Below are positions 47,246-56,800 of a DNA stretch of 64,000 bases, one piece after another. Every line of letters begins with the position of its first letter. Position 1 is the first letter of the stretch. The position numbers and the translations under genes are program-made. Source of the DNA: Paenibacillus ottowii (GTDB taxonomy: Bacteria > Bacillota > Bacilli > Paenibacillales > Paenibacillaceae); NCBI RefSeq assembly GCF_006874425.1, contig NZ_VIJZ01000004.1:372001-436000 (forward strand), read 5' to 3'. A model generated the notes under the pieces. That model was given only the letters and a program-made list of their open reading frames with translations. It searched no databases and was not told the DNA's origin.

Positions 47246-48190
47246 ATGAATATGATTACCGTATCGTTATCTTATCCATTGAGTGATGAGCTATTGCAGC
47301 AATGGGGACGTCCACAAGTCACGGCGATCGGCCAGTTCGACGGCCTTCATCTGGGACATGCAAGCGTGATACGCAAGGCCGTCGCGCTCGCTCGTGAGCA
47401 GAAAGTGCCAGTATCTGTCATGACATTTCACCCTCATCCGAAGGAAGTCATGAAAAAAGGTGATTATGAAGGTTATTTAACACCGCTTGCAGACAAGCAG
47501 ACCATTTTGGCCGATATGGGTGTGGATGTACTTTATATTTTAAGTTTTAACGAACAATTTTCCAAGGTCAGCCCAGAGGATTTTATAACTGATGTGTTGC
47601 TTCCATTACAAATTCGAACGGCTGTAGTAGGTTTTGATTTTAGGTTTGGCCACCGGGGAGCCGGGCACGAAAATACGCTTCGGAAGCTGGGAGGAGACCT
47701 GATGTCTGTCTACACTGTACCACCATTCGAACTGGATGGGGATAAGGTAAGCAGTTCAGGCATTCGCCGTGCTTTACAGACGGGGGATTTGGCACATGCT
47801 TCGCGCTGGTTGGGACGCCCTTATCGTATCCAGGGCACTGTGATGGATGGTGAAAAGCGCGGACGCACAATCGGTTTTCCGACAGCTAATCTTAAGCTGG
47901 ATGATTCTTATGTTATTCCGGTTAAGGGTGTATACGCTGTACGGGCGCTCGTAGGTGATCATTGGATAAATGGTGTAATGAATGTAGGGGTTAAGCCTAC
48001 TTTTCATGAGGGTGTGCTGAATCCGTCGTTTGAGGTACATCTTTTTGATTTTAATCAACAAATTTATGGGGAGTCTGTGCTCGTTGAACTTCATCATTAC
48101 ATCCGCCCTGAACGCAAATTCTCTTCGGTGGATGAGTTGATTAATCAAATTGGCAATGACGCACAAACGGCTAAAAAGCTGTTGGGCTAA
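47246..48190 (+). CDS. ribF: Bifunctional riboflavin kinase / FAD synthetase
   Basis: Converts riboflavin to FMN and then FAD. The N-terminal nucleotidyltransferase domain has GQFDGLHLGHASVI near residues 29-42 and MTFHPHPKEV; the C-terminal kinase has GRTIGFPTANLKLD and NVGVKPTF. Length 314. ATG 47246 or ATG 47252 could start; GCAGGTGA is a modest SD. No FMN riboswitch is visible in the spacer. Confidence 0.96.
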   Translation: MNMITVSLSYPLSDELLQQWGRPQVTAIGQFDGLHLGHASVIRKAVALAREQKVPVSVMTFHPHPKEVMKKGDYEGYLTPLADKQTILADMGVDVLYILSFNEQFSKVSPEDFITDVLLPLQIRTAVVGFDFRFGHRGAGHENTLRKLGGDLMSVYTVPPFELDGDKVSSSGIRRALQTGDLAHASRWLGRPYRIQGTVMDGEKRGRTIGFPTANLKLDDSYVIPVKGVYAVRALVGDHWINGVMNVGVKPTFHEGVLNPSFEVHLFDFNQQIYGESVLVELHHYIRPERKFSSVDELINQIGNDAQTAKKLLG

Positions 48191-48194
48191 TTTA

Positions 48195-48223
48195 TTTACA
48201 TAAGACAGGCGCTGTGGTATACT
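48195..48223 (+). promoter_or_regulatory. Sigma-A-type promoter for rpsO
   Basis: TTTACA (48195-48200), 17-base spacer, TATACT (48218-48223). The leader to rpsO is about 90 bases and contains complementary segments that could fold as an S15-binding site (for example CCGGCGG and flanking GCTT/GAGGC around 48254-48295). Confidence 0.62.
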
Positions 48224-48322
48224 GACTTATGTTGTGTAAACAACGATGAACCTTAGCTTGGTTGTTCGCTTTCACCGGCGGTTACGAGGCTAATGGCGAT
48301 TATAATGAAGGAGGTGAACAGG

Positions 48323-48592
48323 ATGGCATTGACTCAAGAGCGTAAACAGCAATTGATCGAGGAGTACAAAACTCATGAATCCGATACAGGATCACCTGAG
48401 GTACAAATCGCTATCCTTACTGAAAACATCGTCAACTTGCAAAGTCACTTTCGTTCGCACAAGAAAGACCATCACTCCCGCCGCGGGTTGTTGAAAATGG
48501 TCGGTCAGCGTCGTAAACTTTTGGCTTACCTGAAGAAGACTGATGTTAAACGTTACAGTGCGTTGATCGAGCGTCTCGGACTGCGTCGTTAA
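48323..48592 (+). CDS. rpsO: 30S ribosomal protein S15
   Basis: An 89-residue primary 16S rRNA binder. Recognised by [54 protein letters not shown] and [34 protein letters not shown] positions ATG 48323; ATG 48293 in the same frame precedes the SD. Followed by a strong terminator and pnp, the conserved rpsO-pnp pair. Confidence 0.98.
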   Translation: MALTQERKQQLIEEYKTHESDTGSPEVQIAILTENIVNLQSHFRSHKKDHHSRRGLLKMVGQRRKLLAYLKKTDVKRYSALIERLGLRR

Positions 48593-48613
48593 TTTTCAGA
48601 CATGTAATGAGAA

Positions 48614-48681
48614 AAGAAGCCTGGTTGTTCACCGCTTGTCCCTGCTAAGGCGACGGCGGACAGCAGCCGGGTTCTTTTTTG
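48614..48681 (+). terminator. Intrinsic terminator between rpsO and pnp
   Basis: AGCCTGGTTGTTCACCGC (about 48617-48634) pairs with GCGGACAGCAGCCGGGTT (48656-48673) with several G-U pairs and a small internal mismatch; TTTTTT follows the right arm. pnp therefore probably relies on read-through or on its own promoter downstream. Confidence 0.78.
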
Positions 48682-48806
48682 AAATGAGGAATCTTTTTTT
48701 GAATACATTTCCTAATTTGTCTGTTGGGCTTCTTATGAATAAGACCTGCGCAGGAAATACTGGATATGTATAGAACTTTTACAATGAAATGAAATGGAGG
48801 GATACC

Positions 48807-50909
48807 ATGGAGCAACGCGTAGAAATGCAACTCGGCGGAAGAAAGCTGGTGCTTGAAACAGGACGTCTTGCAAAACAAGCCAATGCGGCAGTTAAAGTAA
48901 GTTACGGAGAAACAGTTGTGCTATGTACTGTGACCGCTTCCCGTGAACCAAAAGATTTGGACTTTTTTCCGCTGACCGTGAACTATGAGGAAAGATTGTA
49001 TGCTGTAGGGAAAATTCCTGGCGGATTTATTAAGCGTGAAGGACGCCCGAGTCAAAAGGCGATTTTATCCAGTCGCTTGACAGACCGTCCAATTCGCCCA
49101 TTGTTCCCTGAAGGTTTCCGAAATGATGTACAGGTGTTGAACCTAGTTATGAGTGTTGATCAGGATTGCGAACCTGAAATTGCAGCCATGATTGGAACCT
49201 CGGCAGCACTCAGTATTTCGGATGTACCTTTTAATGGACCAATTGGCGGTGTTGCTGTAGGTCGTGTAGACGGACAATTTGTAATTAATCCAGATATTGC
49301 ACAGCAGAGCGCAAGCGATCTGTACCTCGTTGTAGCCGGAACGAAAGATGCCATTATGATGGTAGAAGCAGAAGGCGATGAAATTCCAGAGGAAGTTATG
49401 CTCGAAGCTATTATGTTCGGACATGATGAGATTAAGAACATTGTGGCAGTTATTGAACAATTGGTGCAAGTAGCAGGTAAAGAGAAAATGCAGGTTAAGC
49501 TGCATGCTGTTGATGAAAAAGTGAACAGTGAAGTACGTGCTTATGCAGCTGAGCGTTTGGTGAAAGCTGTTAAAATTGCAGAAAAACATGCCCGTCAAGA
49601 GGCGATTGATGCAGTTAATGAAGAGACCGTTGCTCATTTTGAAGCACAATACATAGAGACACCTGAGCTGTTAAGCGATGTGAGTGAAGTTCTCTATGAT
49701 ATCGTAAAGGAAGAAGTCCGACGTCTGATTACGCATGATAAAGTGCGTCCTGATGGTCGTAAGCTTGACGAAATTCGTCCGATTGAAAGTGATACTAGCA
49801 TTTTGCCGCGTACGCACGGTTCAGGCTTATTTACACGTGGACAAACACAGGCGCTTAGCGTTTGTACTCTTGGTGCATTAGGAGACGTACAAATTCTGGA
49901 CGGTATCGATCTGGAAGAAACTAAACGCTTCATGCATCATTACAATTTCCCTCCATTCAGCGTAGGTGAGGCTCGTCCTTTGCGTGCGCCGGGTCGTCGT
50001 GAAATCGGACATGGTGCTCTGGGTGAGCGCGCACTTTCCAAAGTAATTCCTTCTGAAACTGAATTCCCGTACACGATCCGTCTAGTTTCCGAAGTGCTGG
50101 AATCGAATGGGTCTACCTCACAAGCTAGTATTTGTGCAAGCACACTGGCTATGATGGATGCAGGTGTACCGATTAAAGCTCCAGTTGCAGGTGTGGCTAT
50201 GGGATTGATCAAGGACGGAGATCATGTTTCCGTATTGACCGATATCCAGGGCATGGAAGATCATCTGGGCGATATGGACTTTAAAGTTGCCGGTACAGCG
50301 GAAGGCGTAACTGCCATTCAAATGGATATTAAAATTGACGGCATTGACCGCAAAATTTTACAGGATGCGCTCAAGCAAGCTAGAGAAGGGCGTTTGTTCA
50401 TTCTTAGCAAAATGATGGAAGCGATCCAGAAACCCCGTGAGCAGTTGTCTCCGTATGCTCCGAAAATTATGACAATGAACATTAACCCGGACAAAATCCG
50501 TGATGTTATTGGAGCTGGTGGTAAAATCATCAACAAGATCATCGAAGAAACCGGCGTGAAGATCGATATTGAACAAGATGGTCGTGTGTTCATCGCCTCT
50601 ACAAATCAAGAGATGAATGAGAAGGCGCGTTCCATTATTGAAGGTATCGTAAAAGAAGTCGTGGTCGGCGAGATTTACATCGGTACAGTCAAACGGATTG
50701 AAAAATTCGGCGCATTTGTTGAAATTTTACCGGGTAAAGATGGTCTGGTTCATATTTCTCAACTGTCTACTGAGCGTGTAGCCAAAGTTGAAGATGTCGT
50801 TGCTATTGGCGATACGATTACGGTGAAAGTAACTGAAATCGATCAGCAAGGTCGTGTCAATTTGTCGCGTAAGGCAGTATTGACGGCTGAAGCTCCTGCA
50901 AAGTCCTAA
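48807..50909 (+). CDS. pnp: Polyribonucleotide nucleotidyltransferase (PNPase)
   Basis: A phosphorolytic 3'-5' exoribonuclease, trimeric, of mRNA turnover. 700 residues: RNase PH domain 1 ([35 protein letters not shown]), alpha linker, RNase PH domain 2 ([15 protein letters not shown]), KH domain ([20 protein letters not shown]) and S1 domain ([20 protein letters not shown]). ATG 48807 follows ATGGAGGGATACC; the in-frame ATG 48789 precedes it. Confidence 0.98.
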   Translation: MEQRVEMQLGGRKLVLETGRLAKQANAAVKVSYGETVVLCTVTASREPKDLDFFPLTVNYEERLYAVGKIPGGFIKREGRPSQKAILSSRLTDRPIRPLFPEGFRNDVQVLNLVMSVDQDCEPEIAAMIGTSAALSISDVPFNGPIGGVAVGRVDGQFVINPDIAQQSASDLYLVVAGTKDAIMMVEAEGDEIPEEVMLEAIMFGHDEIKNIVAVIEQLVQVAGKEKMQVKLHAVDEKVNSEVRAYAAERLVKAVKIAEKHARQEAIDAVNEETVAHFEAQYIETPELLSDVSEVLYDIVKEEVRRLITHDKVRPDGRKLDEIRPIESDTSILPRTHGSGLFTRGQTQALSVCTLGALGDVQILDGIDLEETKRFMHHYNFPPFSVGEARPLRAPGRREIGHGALGERALSKVIPSETEFPYTIRLVSEVLESNGSTSQASICASTLAMMDAGVPIKAPVAGVAMGLIKDGDHVSVLTDIQGMEDHLGDMDFKVAGTAEGVTAIQMDIKIDGIDRKILQDALKQAREGRLFILSKMMEAIQKPREQLSPYAPKIMTMNINPDKIRDVIGAGGKIINKIIEETGVKIDIEQDGRVFIASTNQEMNEKARSIIEGIVKEVVVGEIYIGTVKRIEKFGAFVEILPGKDGLVHISQLSTERVAKVEDVVAIGDTITVKVTEIDQQGRVNLSRKAVLTAEAPAKS

Positions 50910-50992
50910 GTTATGCTTTGCGAGCCACAGTAACAGCAGTCAATACGTATGTGCAGGATAAGGGATTTGAATAGCATTAATTAAGCTTTTGG

Positions 50993-51025
50993 AAAGAGGC
51001 AGAGCTACGTTTCTGGCTCTTTTTT
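50993..51025 (+). terminator. Intrinsic terminator after pnp
   Basis: AAAGAGGCAGA (50993-51003) pairs with TCTGGCTCTTT (51012-51022) apart from one central G-G mismatch, followed by TTT. Confidence 0.72.
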
Positions 51026-51131
51026 CATACATATGCATATGCTGCGTCTAAACAAGCTTCTATAGTTTGCTACGTCATAGATCTTGTCCTCCTCGCATAC
51101 AATGTGGACAAACGAGCGGGAGGATGAAGGA

Positions 51132-52139
51132 ATGATGAGTAGGGTGAAACGTGCAGTGTGGGTGGTAGCCAGTTTAGCCATCACACTGGTAATTGGGCAG
51201 TTTAGCGGGGTTCGTGACTATGCTAGTCAATTACGTAATGGAGATGTTACAGGAGTTGAAGAGCCTGAAGCTGTACCCACGATGGCGGTAGCACCTTTAC
51301 CTGATAATGCGCTTATGCAGCGATTAAAGACAGAAGCAGCGCGTCAGCGGAGGGAGCCAGTTGATGCCAAGGTCGACAGGGTGTGGAAGGCTATCCCAGG
51401 TTATAACGGACTAGAGGTCGATGTGGATGCTACCTATCGCAAAGCCATTGCAGCACCAGATCGGCCTATTCAATATGTATATCGCCAACTGGCACCCAAA
51501 ATACATTTAAATCAATTGGGCAATGTCCCAATTTACAGGGGCAATCCTGAAAAACCAATGGTATCCTTCATGATCAATGTAGCATGGGGGAATGAGTTTA
51601 TTGAGCCTATACTGAATACATTGGATCAGGAGAAGGTGAAGGCCACGTTTTTTCTTGATGGAAGCTGGCTGAAGAAAAATCCTGAACTCGCCAAGGAAAT
51701 TCAAAAAAGAGGACATGAGCTTTCTAATCATGCCTACTCTCATCCGGATATGAGTCGCCTGAGCCGGGCTAGAGCCGTACAAGAAATCGAAAAAACGGAA
51801 GAGCTTCTGCAACAAACTTTAGGTGTCAAAAATAATTGGTTTGCCCCTCCATCGGGCGATTTTAATCAACAAACGGTGGATATCGCGGCAGAGCATGGGC
51901 TCAAAACAGTACTGTGGACTTTAGACACCGTAGACTGGAGACATCCATCGCCGGAATCGGTGATTCATAAAATCAGCAGTAAGGTGGAGTCCGGCTCCCT
52001 GATATTGATGCACCCAACAGATTCCTCCGCTGCTGCTCTCAAGGGTATGATTCATGCCATTCGCAGTAAAGGACTTGTGCCTGGAACAGTCAGTCAGACG
52101 CTTTCCCCTGATCGGCAGCTACCAGCTCCGGTTGAGTGA
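51132..52139 (+). CDS. ylxY: Polysaccharide deacetylase-like protein YlxY, degenerate active site
   Basis: A NodB-fold protein with an N-terminal membrane anchor (about residues 7-24) and an extracytoplasmic domain. From ATG 51132 (GCGGGAGG SD) it has 335 residues. Downstream motifs are kept: TFFLDGSWLKKNPELAKEI, HAYSHPDMSRLS (metal His pair) and HPTDSSAAAL. The first catalytic motif, normally TFDDG, reads FMINVAWGNEF, so the catalytic and metal Asp are missing. It is placed between pnp and mlpA as B. subtilis ylxY is; sporulation or wall function is inferred. Confidence 0.88.
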   Translation: MMSRVKRAVWVVASLAITLVIGQFSGVRDYASQLRNGDVTGVEEPEAVPTMAVAPLPDNALMQRLKTEAARQRREPVDAKVDRVWKAIPGYNGLEVDVDATYRKAIAAPDRPIQYVYRQLAPKIHLNQLGNVPIYRGNPEKPMVSFMINVAWGNEFIEPILNTLDQEKVKATFFLDGSWLKKNPELAKEIQKRGHELSNHAYSHPDMSRLSRARAVQEIEKTEELLQQTLGVKNNWFAPPSGDFNQQTVDIAAEHGLKTVLWTLDTVDWRHPSPESVIHKISSKVESGSLILMHPTDSSAAALKGMIHAIRSKGLVPGTVSQTLSPDRQLPAPVE

Positions 52140-52205
52140 ACGTCTTTTTTCTGTTAGGATTGAACATTATGGCTAAGTATGCAATTTAGTTTAGGAGGGC
52201 CAAGC

Positions 52206-53465
52206 GTGGAAAGAATTCAACTCAAAAACGGCCTAAGAGTGGTCATTGAAAAAATTCCAACCGTGCGTTCTGTTTCTTTCGGCATCTGGGTTAAAACCGG
52301 TTCCCGAAATGAGACACCGGACAATAGCGGTATTTCTCATTTTATTGAACACATGCTTTTCAAAGGAACCGAGCGTTTTAGTGCTAAGGAAATCGCTGAG
52401 CAATTTGACGCCATCGGAGGAAATGTTAATGCTTTCACTTCGAAGGAATATACGTGTTATTATGCGAAAGTGCTAGATGAGCATCTACCGATCGCGGTCG
52501 ATGTACTGTCTGATATGTTCTTTCATTCCAAATTGGATGGGGAAGAGCTGGCAAGAGAGAAAAATGTGATTTTGGAGGAAATCTCCATGTACGAGGACAC
52601 ACCTGATGATATGGTGCATGATCTTGTTTCTCTGGCGGCCTATGGTGAACATCCACTGGCTTATCCGATTCTCGGAACCGAAAATCATCTGCTAGCTCTG
52701 GATAGCTCACATCTCAGCCAATATATGAAGGAGCACTATACAATCGACAATACAGTTATCAGTGTGGCTGGTAATGTTGACGATCGGCTTGTAGAATTGC
52801 TGGAGCAACATTTTGGGCATTTCGATAATCACGGAATCATTTCGCCACTGACAGTACCCGCATTTAACGGTAATCTGTTGTATCACGAGAAAGCAACAGA
52901 GCAGAATCATATTTGTCTGTCCCTGCCTGGATTTGCAATAGGCGACGATCTTCAGTATGCTATGGTTTTGCTGAATAACGCGATCGGCGGGGGCATGAGC
53001 TCACGTTTATTCCAAGAAATTCGTGAAAAACGTGGACTGGCTTATTCGGTTTATTCCTATCATAGCTCCCATGCAGATAGTGGAATGTTCACGATTTATG
53101 CAGGTACGGCTCCTAAGCAAACAAAGGACGTGCTCGATTTGACGCTGGAGCTGTTGCGAGATGTGGCTGTCAACGGCTTGGACGCTACTGAGCTTCGGAA
53201 AGGCAAGGAGCAGCTAAAAGGAAGTCTGATCTTAAGCCTTGAGAGTACAGGTAGTCGAATGAATCGTCTTGGAAAGAATGAGTTAATGTTAGGTCAGCAT
53301 TATACGCTGGATCAAATGATCGAACACATCGATCAAGTGACGGCTGATGATGTGAACAAAGTGCTGGATCGGATGTTTTCGGAGCCGTTTGCTCTGTCCA
53401 TGGTCGGAGCGAGTGATTCAGCGGTTAAGGATATGAGGAGGGACTATTTTGTTAACTTACGTTGA
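52206..53465 (+). CDS. mlpA: M16 zinc metallopeptidase (MlpA/YmxG, PepR)
   Basis: A pitrilysin-family processing peptidase. The inverted zinc motif HFIEH is at residues 45-49, with the distal Glu in [20 protein letters not shown]; the C-terminal inactive-half features [21 protein letters not shown] are also present. GTG 52206 is set by TTAGGAGGG; the frame continues up to 52179 before the SD. Length 419. Its end overlaps dut by 17 bases. Confidence 0.94.
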   Translation: MERIQLKNGLRVVIEKIPTVRSVSFGIWVKTGSRNETPDNSGISHFIEHMLFKGTERFSAKEIAEQFDAIGGNVNAFTSKEYTCYYAKVLDEHLPIAVDVLSDMFFHSKLDGEELAREKNVILEEISMYEDTPDDMVHDLVSLAAYGEHPLAYPILGTENHLLALDSSHLSQYMKEHYTIDNTVISVAGNVDDRLVELLEQHFGHFDNHGIISPLTVPAFNGNLLYHEKATEQNHICLSLPGFAIGDDLQYAMVLLNNAIGGGMSSRLFQEIREKRGLAYSVYSYHSSHADSGMFTIYAGTAPKQTKDVLDLTLELLRDVAVNGLDATELRKGKEQLKGSLILSLESTGSRMNRLGKNELMLGQHYTLDQMIEHIDQVTADDVNKVLDRMFSEPFALSMVGASDSAVKDMRRDYFVNLR

Positions 53466-53895
53466 AATTAACAGACTCGGGGGCAATGAAGATATAGAGC
53501 TACCCCGCAAAATGTCAGAGCTTGCATCCGGGTTTGACTTGTATGCAGCAGTACAGGAGGATTTGGTTCTGGAACCCGGCAAACGTTGTCTCGTTCCAAC
53601 TGGATTTGCAATAGCTATGCCAGCAGGATTAGAAGCACAAATCCGTCCTCGTAGTGGACTGGCTCTCAAGCATGGTATTACTTGTCTTAACACACCTGGA
53701 ACGATTGATGCAGATTATCGTGGGGAAATTAAGGTGCTTCTTATCAATTTAGGCGAAGAACCGTTCACCATTACGCGCAATGAACGAATTGCACAAATGG
53801 TATTTCAGATTGTGCCTGAGGTCGAGCTGAAGCAAGTAGACCATTTGTCTGAAACCGTGCGTGGGGCTGGAGGCTTTGGTCATACAGGGCGCTGA
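53449..53895 (+). CDS. dut: Deoxyuridine 5'-triphosphate nucleotidohydrolase (dUTPase)
   Basis: Hydrolyses dUTP to dUMP, keeping uracil out of DNA. All five trimeric dUTPase motifs are seen: [39 protein letters not shown] and the C-terminal [10 protein letters not shown] arm. 148 residues. TTG 53449 lies within the end of mlpA, with ATGAGGAGGG as SD. In B. subtilis this position is held by ymxH, so dut here reflects a different arrangement. Confidence 0.95.
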   Translation: MLTYVEINRLGGNEDIELPRKMSELASGFDLYAAVQEDLVLEPGKRCLVPTGFAIAMPAGLEAQIRPRSGLALKHGITCLNTPGTIDADYRGEIKVLLINLGEEPFTITRNERIAQMVFQIVPEVELKQVDHLSETVRGAGGFGHTGR

Positions 53896-53998
53896 ATTTG
53901 CGGCTCACTTGCAAGACTTGCAATGTAACGTAATGCAATGCAATTGTCCATTTTATAAAAGTCTCAATATTACTCGCTTTAGAGTAAGCATACACATA

Positions 53999-54032
53999 AA
54001 AGTCGTTCCGTAGAGGGGCGGCTTTTTTTTGT
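53999..54032 (+). terminator. Intrinsic terminator after dut
   Basis: AAGTCGTTCC (54000-54009), loop GTAGA, GGGGCGGCTT (54015-54024) with G-U pairs, then TTTTTT. It isolates the dpa genes from the mlpA-dut transcript. The spacer before it (53896-53998) carries TGCAA-rich short repeats and no gene. Confidence 0.72.
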
Positions 54033-54040
54033 GTTTTTTC

Positions 54041-54068
54041 ACCCCTTCCCGGGCATCTGCATAGACTA
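54041..54068 (+). promoter_or_regulatory. Sigma-K-like promoter of dpaAB
   Basis: AC at 54041-54042 serves as the -35 and CATAGACTA at 54060-54068 matches the sigma-K -10 pattern CATAnnnTA, at 16-17-base spacing. It lies just after the dut terminator and about 35 bases before dpaA. Sigma-K control is known for spoVF in B. subtilis. Confidence 0.62.
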
Positions 54069-54102
54069 AAAGCATATCGTGTCTCGGAAAGGAGTGATCC
54101 GG

Positions 54103-55002
54103 ATGCTAACAGGAATGCGCATCGTTGTTTTGGGTGGGGATGCGAGACAGCTTGAGGTAATCCGCAAATGTGTGGACATGGATGCTACCGTCACTGTGAT
54201 TGGCTTTGACAAGCTCGAAGTACCACTCAAAGGAGTCACATTAGAGTCAATGTCTGTCAAGCTGCTAGAATCGTCAGACGCACTGATTCTGCCGGTGGTG
54301 GGATGCGATGAGGAAGGCAACGTGAGTGCACTCTTCGGAACACAAAAGCTTCAGTTTCTGAATGAGCATGCTGCTGCTCTTCCACCGCATTGCGTTGTAT
54401 ATACAGGGATGGCACGAGCGTACTTAAAAGAAATTTGTACCAGACATGAATTGAAGCTGGTTGAGCTGCTGGACAGAGATGATGTGGCCATATACAATTC
54501 TATACCTACGGCTGAAGGCGCACTGATGATGGCAATTCAGCATACTGATTTTACGATTCATGGTGCAGAGTGTATGGTTCTAGGCATGGGACGGACTGGA
54601 TTTACCATGGCAAGGGCACTACAGGGGTTGGGAGCCAAAGTGAGAGTTGGAGTACGACGGGCAGAGGATGCAGCGAGAGCTGTGGAGATGGGTTGGAAGC
54701 CTTTTATGACAAGGGATTTAGCGAATGAGACAAAGGGGGTTGACTTGATTTTTAATACGATACCCTCTATGATTATCACAGCGCAAATCCTGTCTAAATT
54801 GCCACTGAGCACCGTGATTATAGATCTTGCTTCCGCCCCAGGCGGTTGTGATTTCCGATATGCGGAAAAGCGTGGAATTACGGCTATGCTTGCCCCCGGT
54901 CTTCCTGGTATTGTTGCTCCCAAAACTGCTGGTACTATTATAGCGAATACGCTGGTGCAGTTGTTAATGGAAGATAATCCTGATCGGGGGGATGCACAAT
55001 GA
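54103..55002 (+). CDS. dpaA: Dipicolinate synthase subunit A (SpoVFA)
   Basis: With DpaB it makes dipicolinic acid from dihydrodipicolinate in the mother cell; the product is loaded into the spore core with calcium. The N-terminal domain has LTGMRIVVLGGDARQLEVIR; the C-terminal Rossmann domain has CMVLGMGRTGFTMARALQGLG and IDLASAPGGCDFRYAEKRGI. ATG 54103 with AAAGGAG gives 299 residues; a GTG at 54079 precedes the SD. Overlaps dpaB by four bases. Confidence 0.96.
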   Translation: MLTGMRIVVLGGDARQLEVIRKCVDMDATVTVIGFDKLEVPLKGVTLESMSVKLLESSDALILPVVGCDEEGNVSALFGTQKLQFLNEHAAALPPHCVVYTGMARAYLKEICTRHELKLVELLDRDDVAIYNSIPTAEGALMMAIQHTDFTIHGAECMVLGMGRTGFTMARALQGLGAKVRVGVRRAEDAARAVEMGWKPFMTRDLANETKGVDLIFNTIPSMIITAQILSKLPLSTVIIDLASAPGGCDFRYAEKRGITAMLAPGLPGIVAPKTAGTIIANTLVQLLMEDNPDRGDAQ

Positions 55003-55592
55003 GTTGGCAAGGGAAAACGGTAGGTTATGCAATTACAGGCTCACATTGCACATTTGAAGAGGTAATGCCTGTTATACAGCGCTTTGTTGATGAGGGTGCG
55101 AAGGTCGTTCCGATTATATCCAATACCGTACTAACAACGGATACTCGCTTTGGTACTTCGCAAAGTTGGCAAAAACAGTTGAAAGATATAACAGGGAATG
55201 ATATCATTTCTACAATTGTGGAGGCAGAACCACTGGGACCCTCCCAAATGCTCGATGTGCTGGTGATTGCACCTTTGACGGGGAATTCGATGAGCAAGTT
55301 AGCGAATGCGATGACAGACAGTCCGGTTTTAATGGCTGCCAAGGCGCATTTACGCAATGGTCGTCCACTTCTTTTAGCCATATCTACTAATGATGGACTT
55401 GGTCTAAATGCTGCCAATATCGCCAAGTTACTAATAGCCAAGAACATCTTTTTTGTGCCGTTCGGACAGGATAATCCAGTCAAGAAGCCGAACTCGCTTG
55501 TAGCCCATATGGAGTTGATTCCAGAGGCTGCCTATGAAGCATTGCAGGGCAGACAGATTCAGCCGATGATTGTGGAACGCAAGACCCTATGA
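54999..55592 (+). CDS. dpaB: Dipicolinate synthase subunit B (SpoVFB)
   Basis: A flavoprotein-fold (Dfp-like) subunit of dipicolinate synthase, 197 residues: GKTVGYAITGSHCTFEEVMP at the start, LDVLVIAPLTGNSMSKLANA and DNPVKKPNSLVAHMELIP later. The ATGA overlap with dpaA makes equal synthesis likely. It is followed by a folded spacer and asd, so substrate supply and DPA formation are adjacent. Confidence 0.96.
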   Translation: MSWQGKTVGYAITGSHCTFEEVMPVIQRFVDEGAKVVPIISNTVLTTDTRFGTSQSWQKQLKDITGNDIISTIVEAEPLGPSQMLDVLVIAPLTGNSMSKLANAMTDSPVLMAAKAHLRNGRPLLLAISTNDGLGLNAANIAKLLIAKNIFFVPFGQDNPVKKPNSLVAHMELIPEAAYEALQGRQIQPMIVERKTL

Positions 55593-55612
55593 AGTACTAT
55601 AGTTAACTGCTG

Positions 55613-55679
55613 AGCATCCCTCGCCTAGAAGACGATTCGATAATCCATCGGGTCTAATTTCTTGTTGGCGGTGGATGCT
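55613..55679 (+). ncRNA. Folded intergenic RNA element between dpaB and asd
   Basis: An outer stem pairs AGCATCCCTCGCC (55613-55625) with GGCGGTGGATGCT (55667-55679), 12 of 13 positions. Inside it, AGAC-GAT (55630-55636) pairs with ATC-GG-GTCT (55647-55655), leaving a loop with TCGATAATCC. Only a weak T stretch follows. It does not match the lysine (L-box) consensus. It may be a terminator, a processing site or an unrecognised leader of the asd-dapG-dapA unit. Confidence 0.5.
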
Positions 55680-55726
55680 TTCAGAATAAAAAATGGTTTT
55701 TTAGTCGAGAAGGGGAGATACACCAG

Positions 55727-56764
55727 ATGAGCAATAGAAAGTTTAATGTAGCTGTCGTTGGAGCGACAGGCGCTGTAGGAGAACAGATCGTAAATCTGCT
55801 GGAAAAACGAGATTTTCCGGTGGACAAAATCAAATTTCTTTCTTCGCCTCGTTCTGCCGGCACGTTAATTAGCTTTAAAGGTCAGCAGATTCCAGTAGAA
55901 ATTGCTACCCCCGACAGCTTTGAAGGAATCGACATTGCTTTGTTTAGTGCAGGCGGAGATGTAAGTAAGGAACTGGCGCCGCATGCTGTTCGTCATGGAG
56001 CGGTTTGCATTGACAATACCAACGCATTTCGAATGGAACCGACTGCTCCTCTTGTAGTACCTGAGGTGAACAGCGACAAGATTGCCGAGCATCAGGGAAT
56101 TATCGCTAACCCGAACTGCTCTACCATTCAGATGGTAGCTGCTTTGAAACCATTATATGATCAGTATGGCATTTCTCGTATCATAGTATCCACCTACCAA
56201 GCCGTATCCGGTGCTGGAAGCCGTGCTATTGATGAATTGAATCGTCAAAGCGCAGCAATTCTTAACGGTGATGACGTTCAGCCAGATCTGCTGCCGGTAG
56301 GTTCGTTGCCAGTAAAGCATCAGATTGCTTTCAATGCTATTCCGCAAATCGATAAATTCCAGGATAATGGTTATACACTGGAAGAAATGAAAATGGTACG
56401 CGAAACGAAAAAAATACTGGGTGACGATTCTGTAGACGTAACAGCTACATGTGTGCGTATTCCTGTTGTATACGGTCACTCGGAATCTGTCTATGTTGAG
56501 CTTAAAAAAGATTATGATCTAGAAGAAGTCCGTAATCTGCTGGCTTCCGCACCTGGAGTAACGCTGGTAGATGATCCTGCTGCCCAGCTTTATCCGCTGG
56601 CATCCGAAGCGGCAGGTAAACCTGACGTATTCGTAGGGCGTGTACGTCGTGATTTGGGCAATAGCCGTGGTTTGAATTTGTGGGTCGTATCCGACAATCT
56701 GCTCAAGGGAGCGGCATGGAACGCGGTGCAAATCGCGGAAATTATTGCTGCAAATGCGGAGTAA
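55727..56764 (+). CDS. asd: Aspartate-semialdehyde dehydrogenase
   Basis: Reduces aspartyl phosphate to aspartate semialdehyde for lysine, DAP, threonine and methionine. Rossmann motif VVGATGAVGEQIV is at residues 10-22; catalytic C131 is in IIANPNCSTIQMVAAL; SGAGSRAIDELNRQ and the C-terminal GRVRRDLGNSRGLNLWVV are typical. Length 345. ATG 55727 has GAAGGGGAG. First of asd-dapG-dapA. Confidence 0.97.
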   Translation: MSNRKFNVAVVGATGAVGEQIVNLLEKRDFPVDKIKFLSSPRSAGTLISFKGQQIPVEIATPDSFEGIDIALFSAGGDVSKELAPHAVRHGAVCIDNTNAFRMEPTAPLVVPEVNSDKIAEHQGIIANPNCSTIQMVAALKPLYDQYGISRIIVSTYQAVSGAGSRAIDELNRQSAAILNGDDVQPDLLPVGSLPVKHQIAFNAIPQIDKFQDNGYTLEEMKMVRETKKILGDDSVDVTATCVRIPVVYGHSESVYVELKKDYDLEEVRNLLASAPGVTLVDDPAAQLYPLASEAAGKPDVFVGRVRRDLGNSRGLNLWVVSDNLLKGAAWNAVQIAEIIAANAE

Positions 56765-56800
56765 CGTTCCTAAAGCAGGGAGTAATATGGGGGAAGAATA

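Noticed and set aside
55593..55726. Lysine riboswitch (L-box) before asd
   Set aside because: The spacer is about 130 bases and lacks the conserved L-box segments; only simple nested stems are seen.
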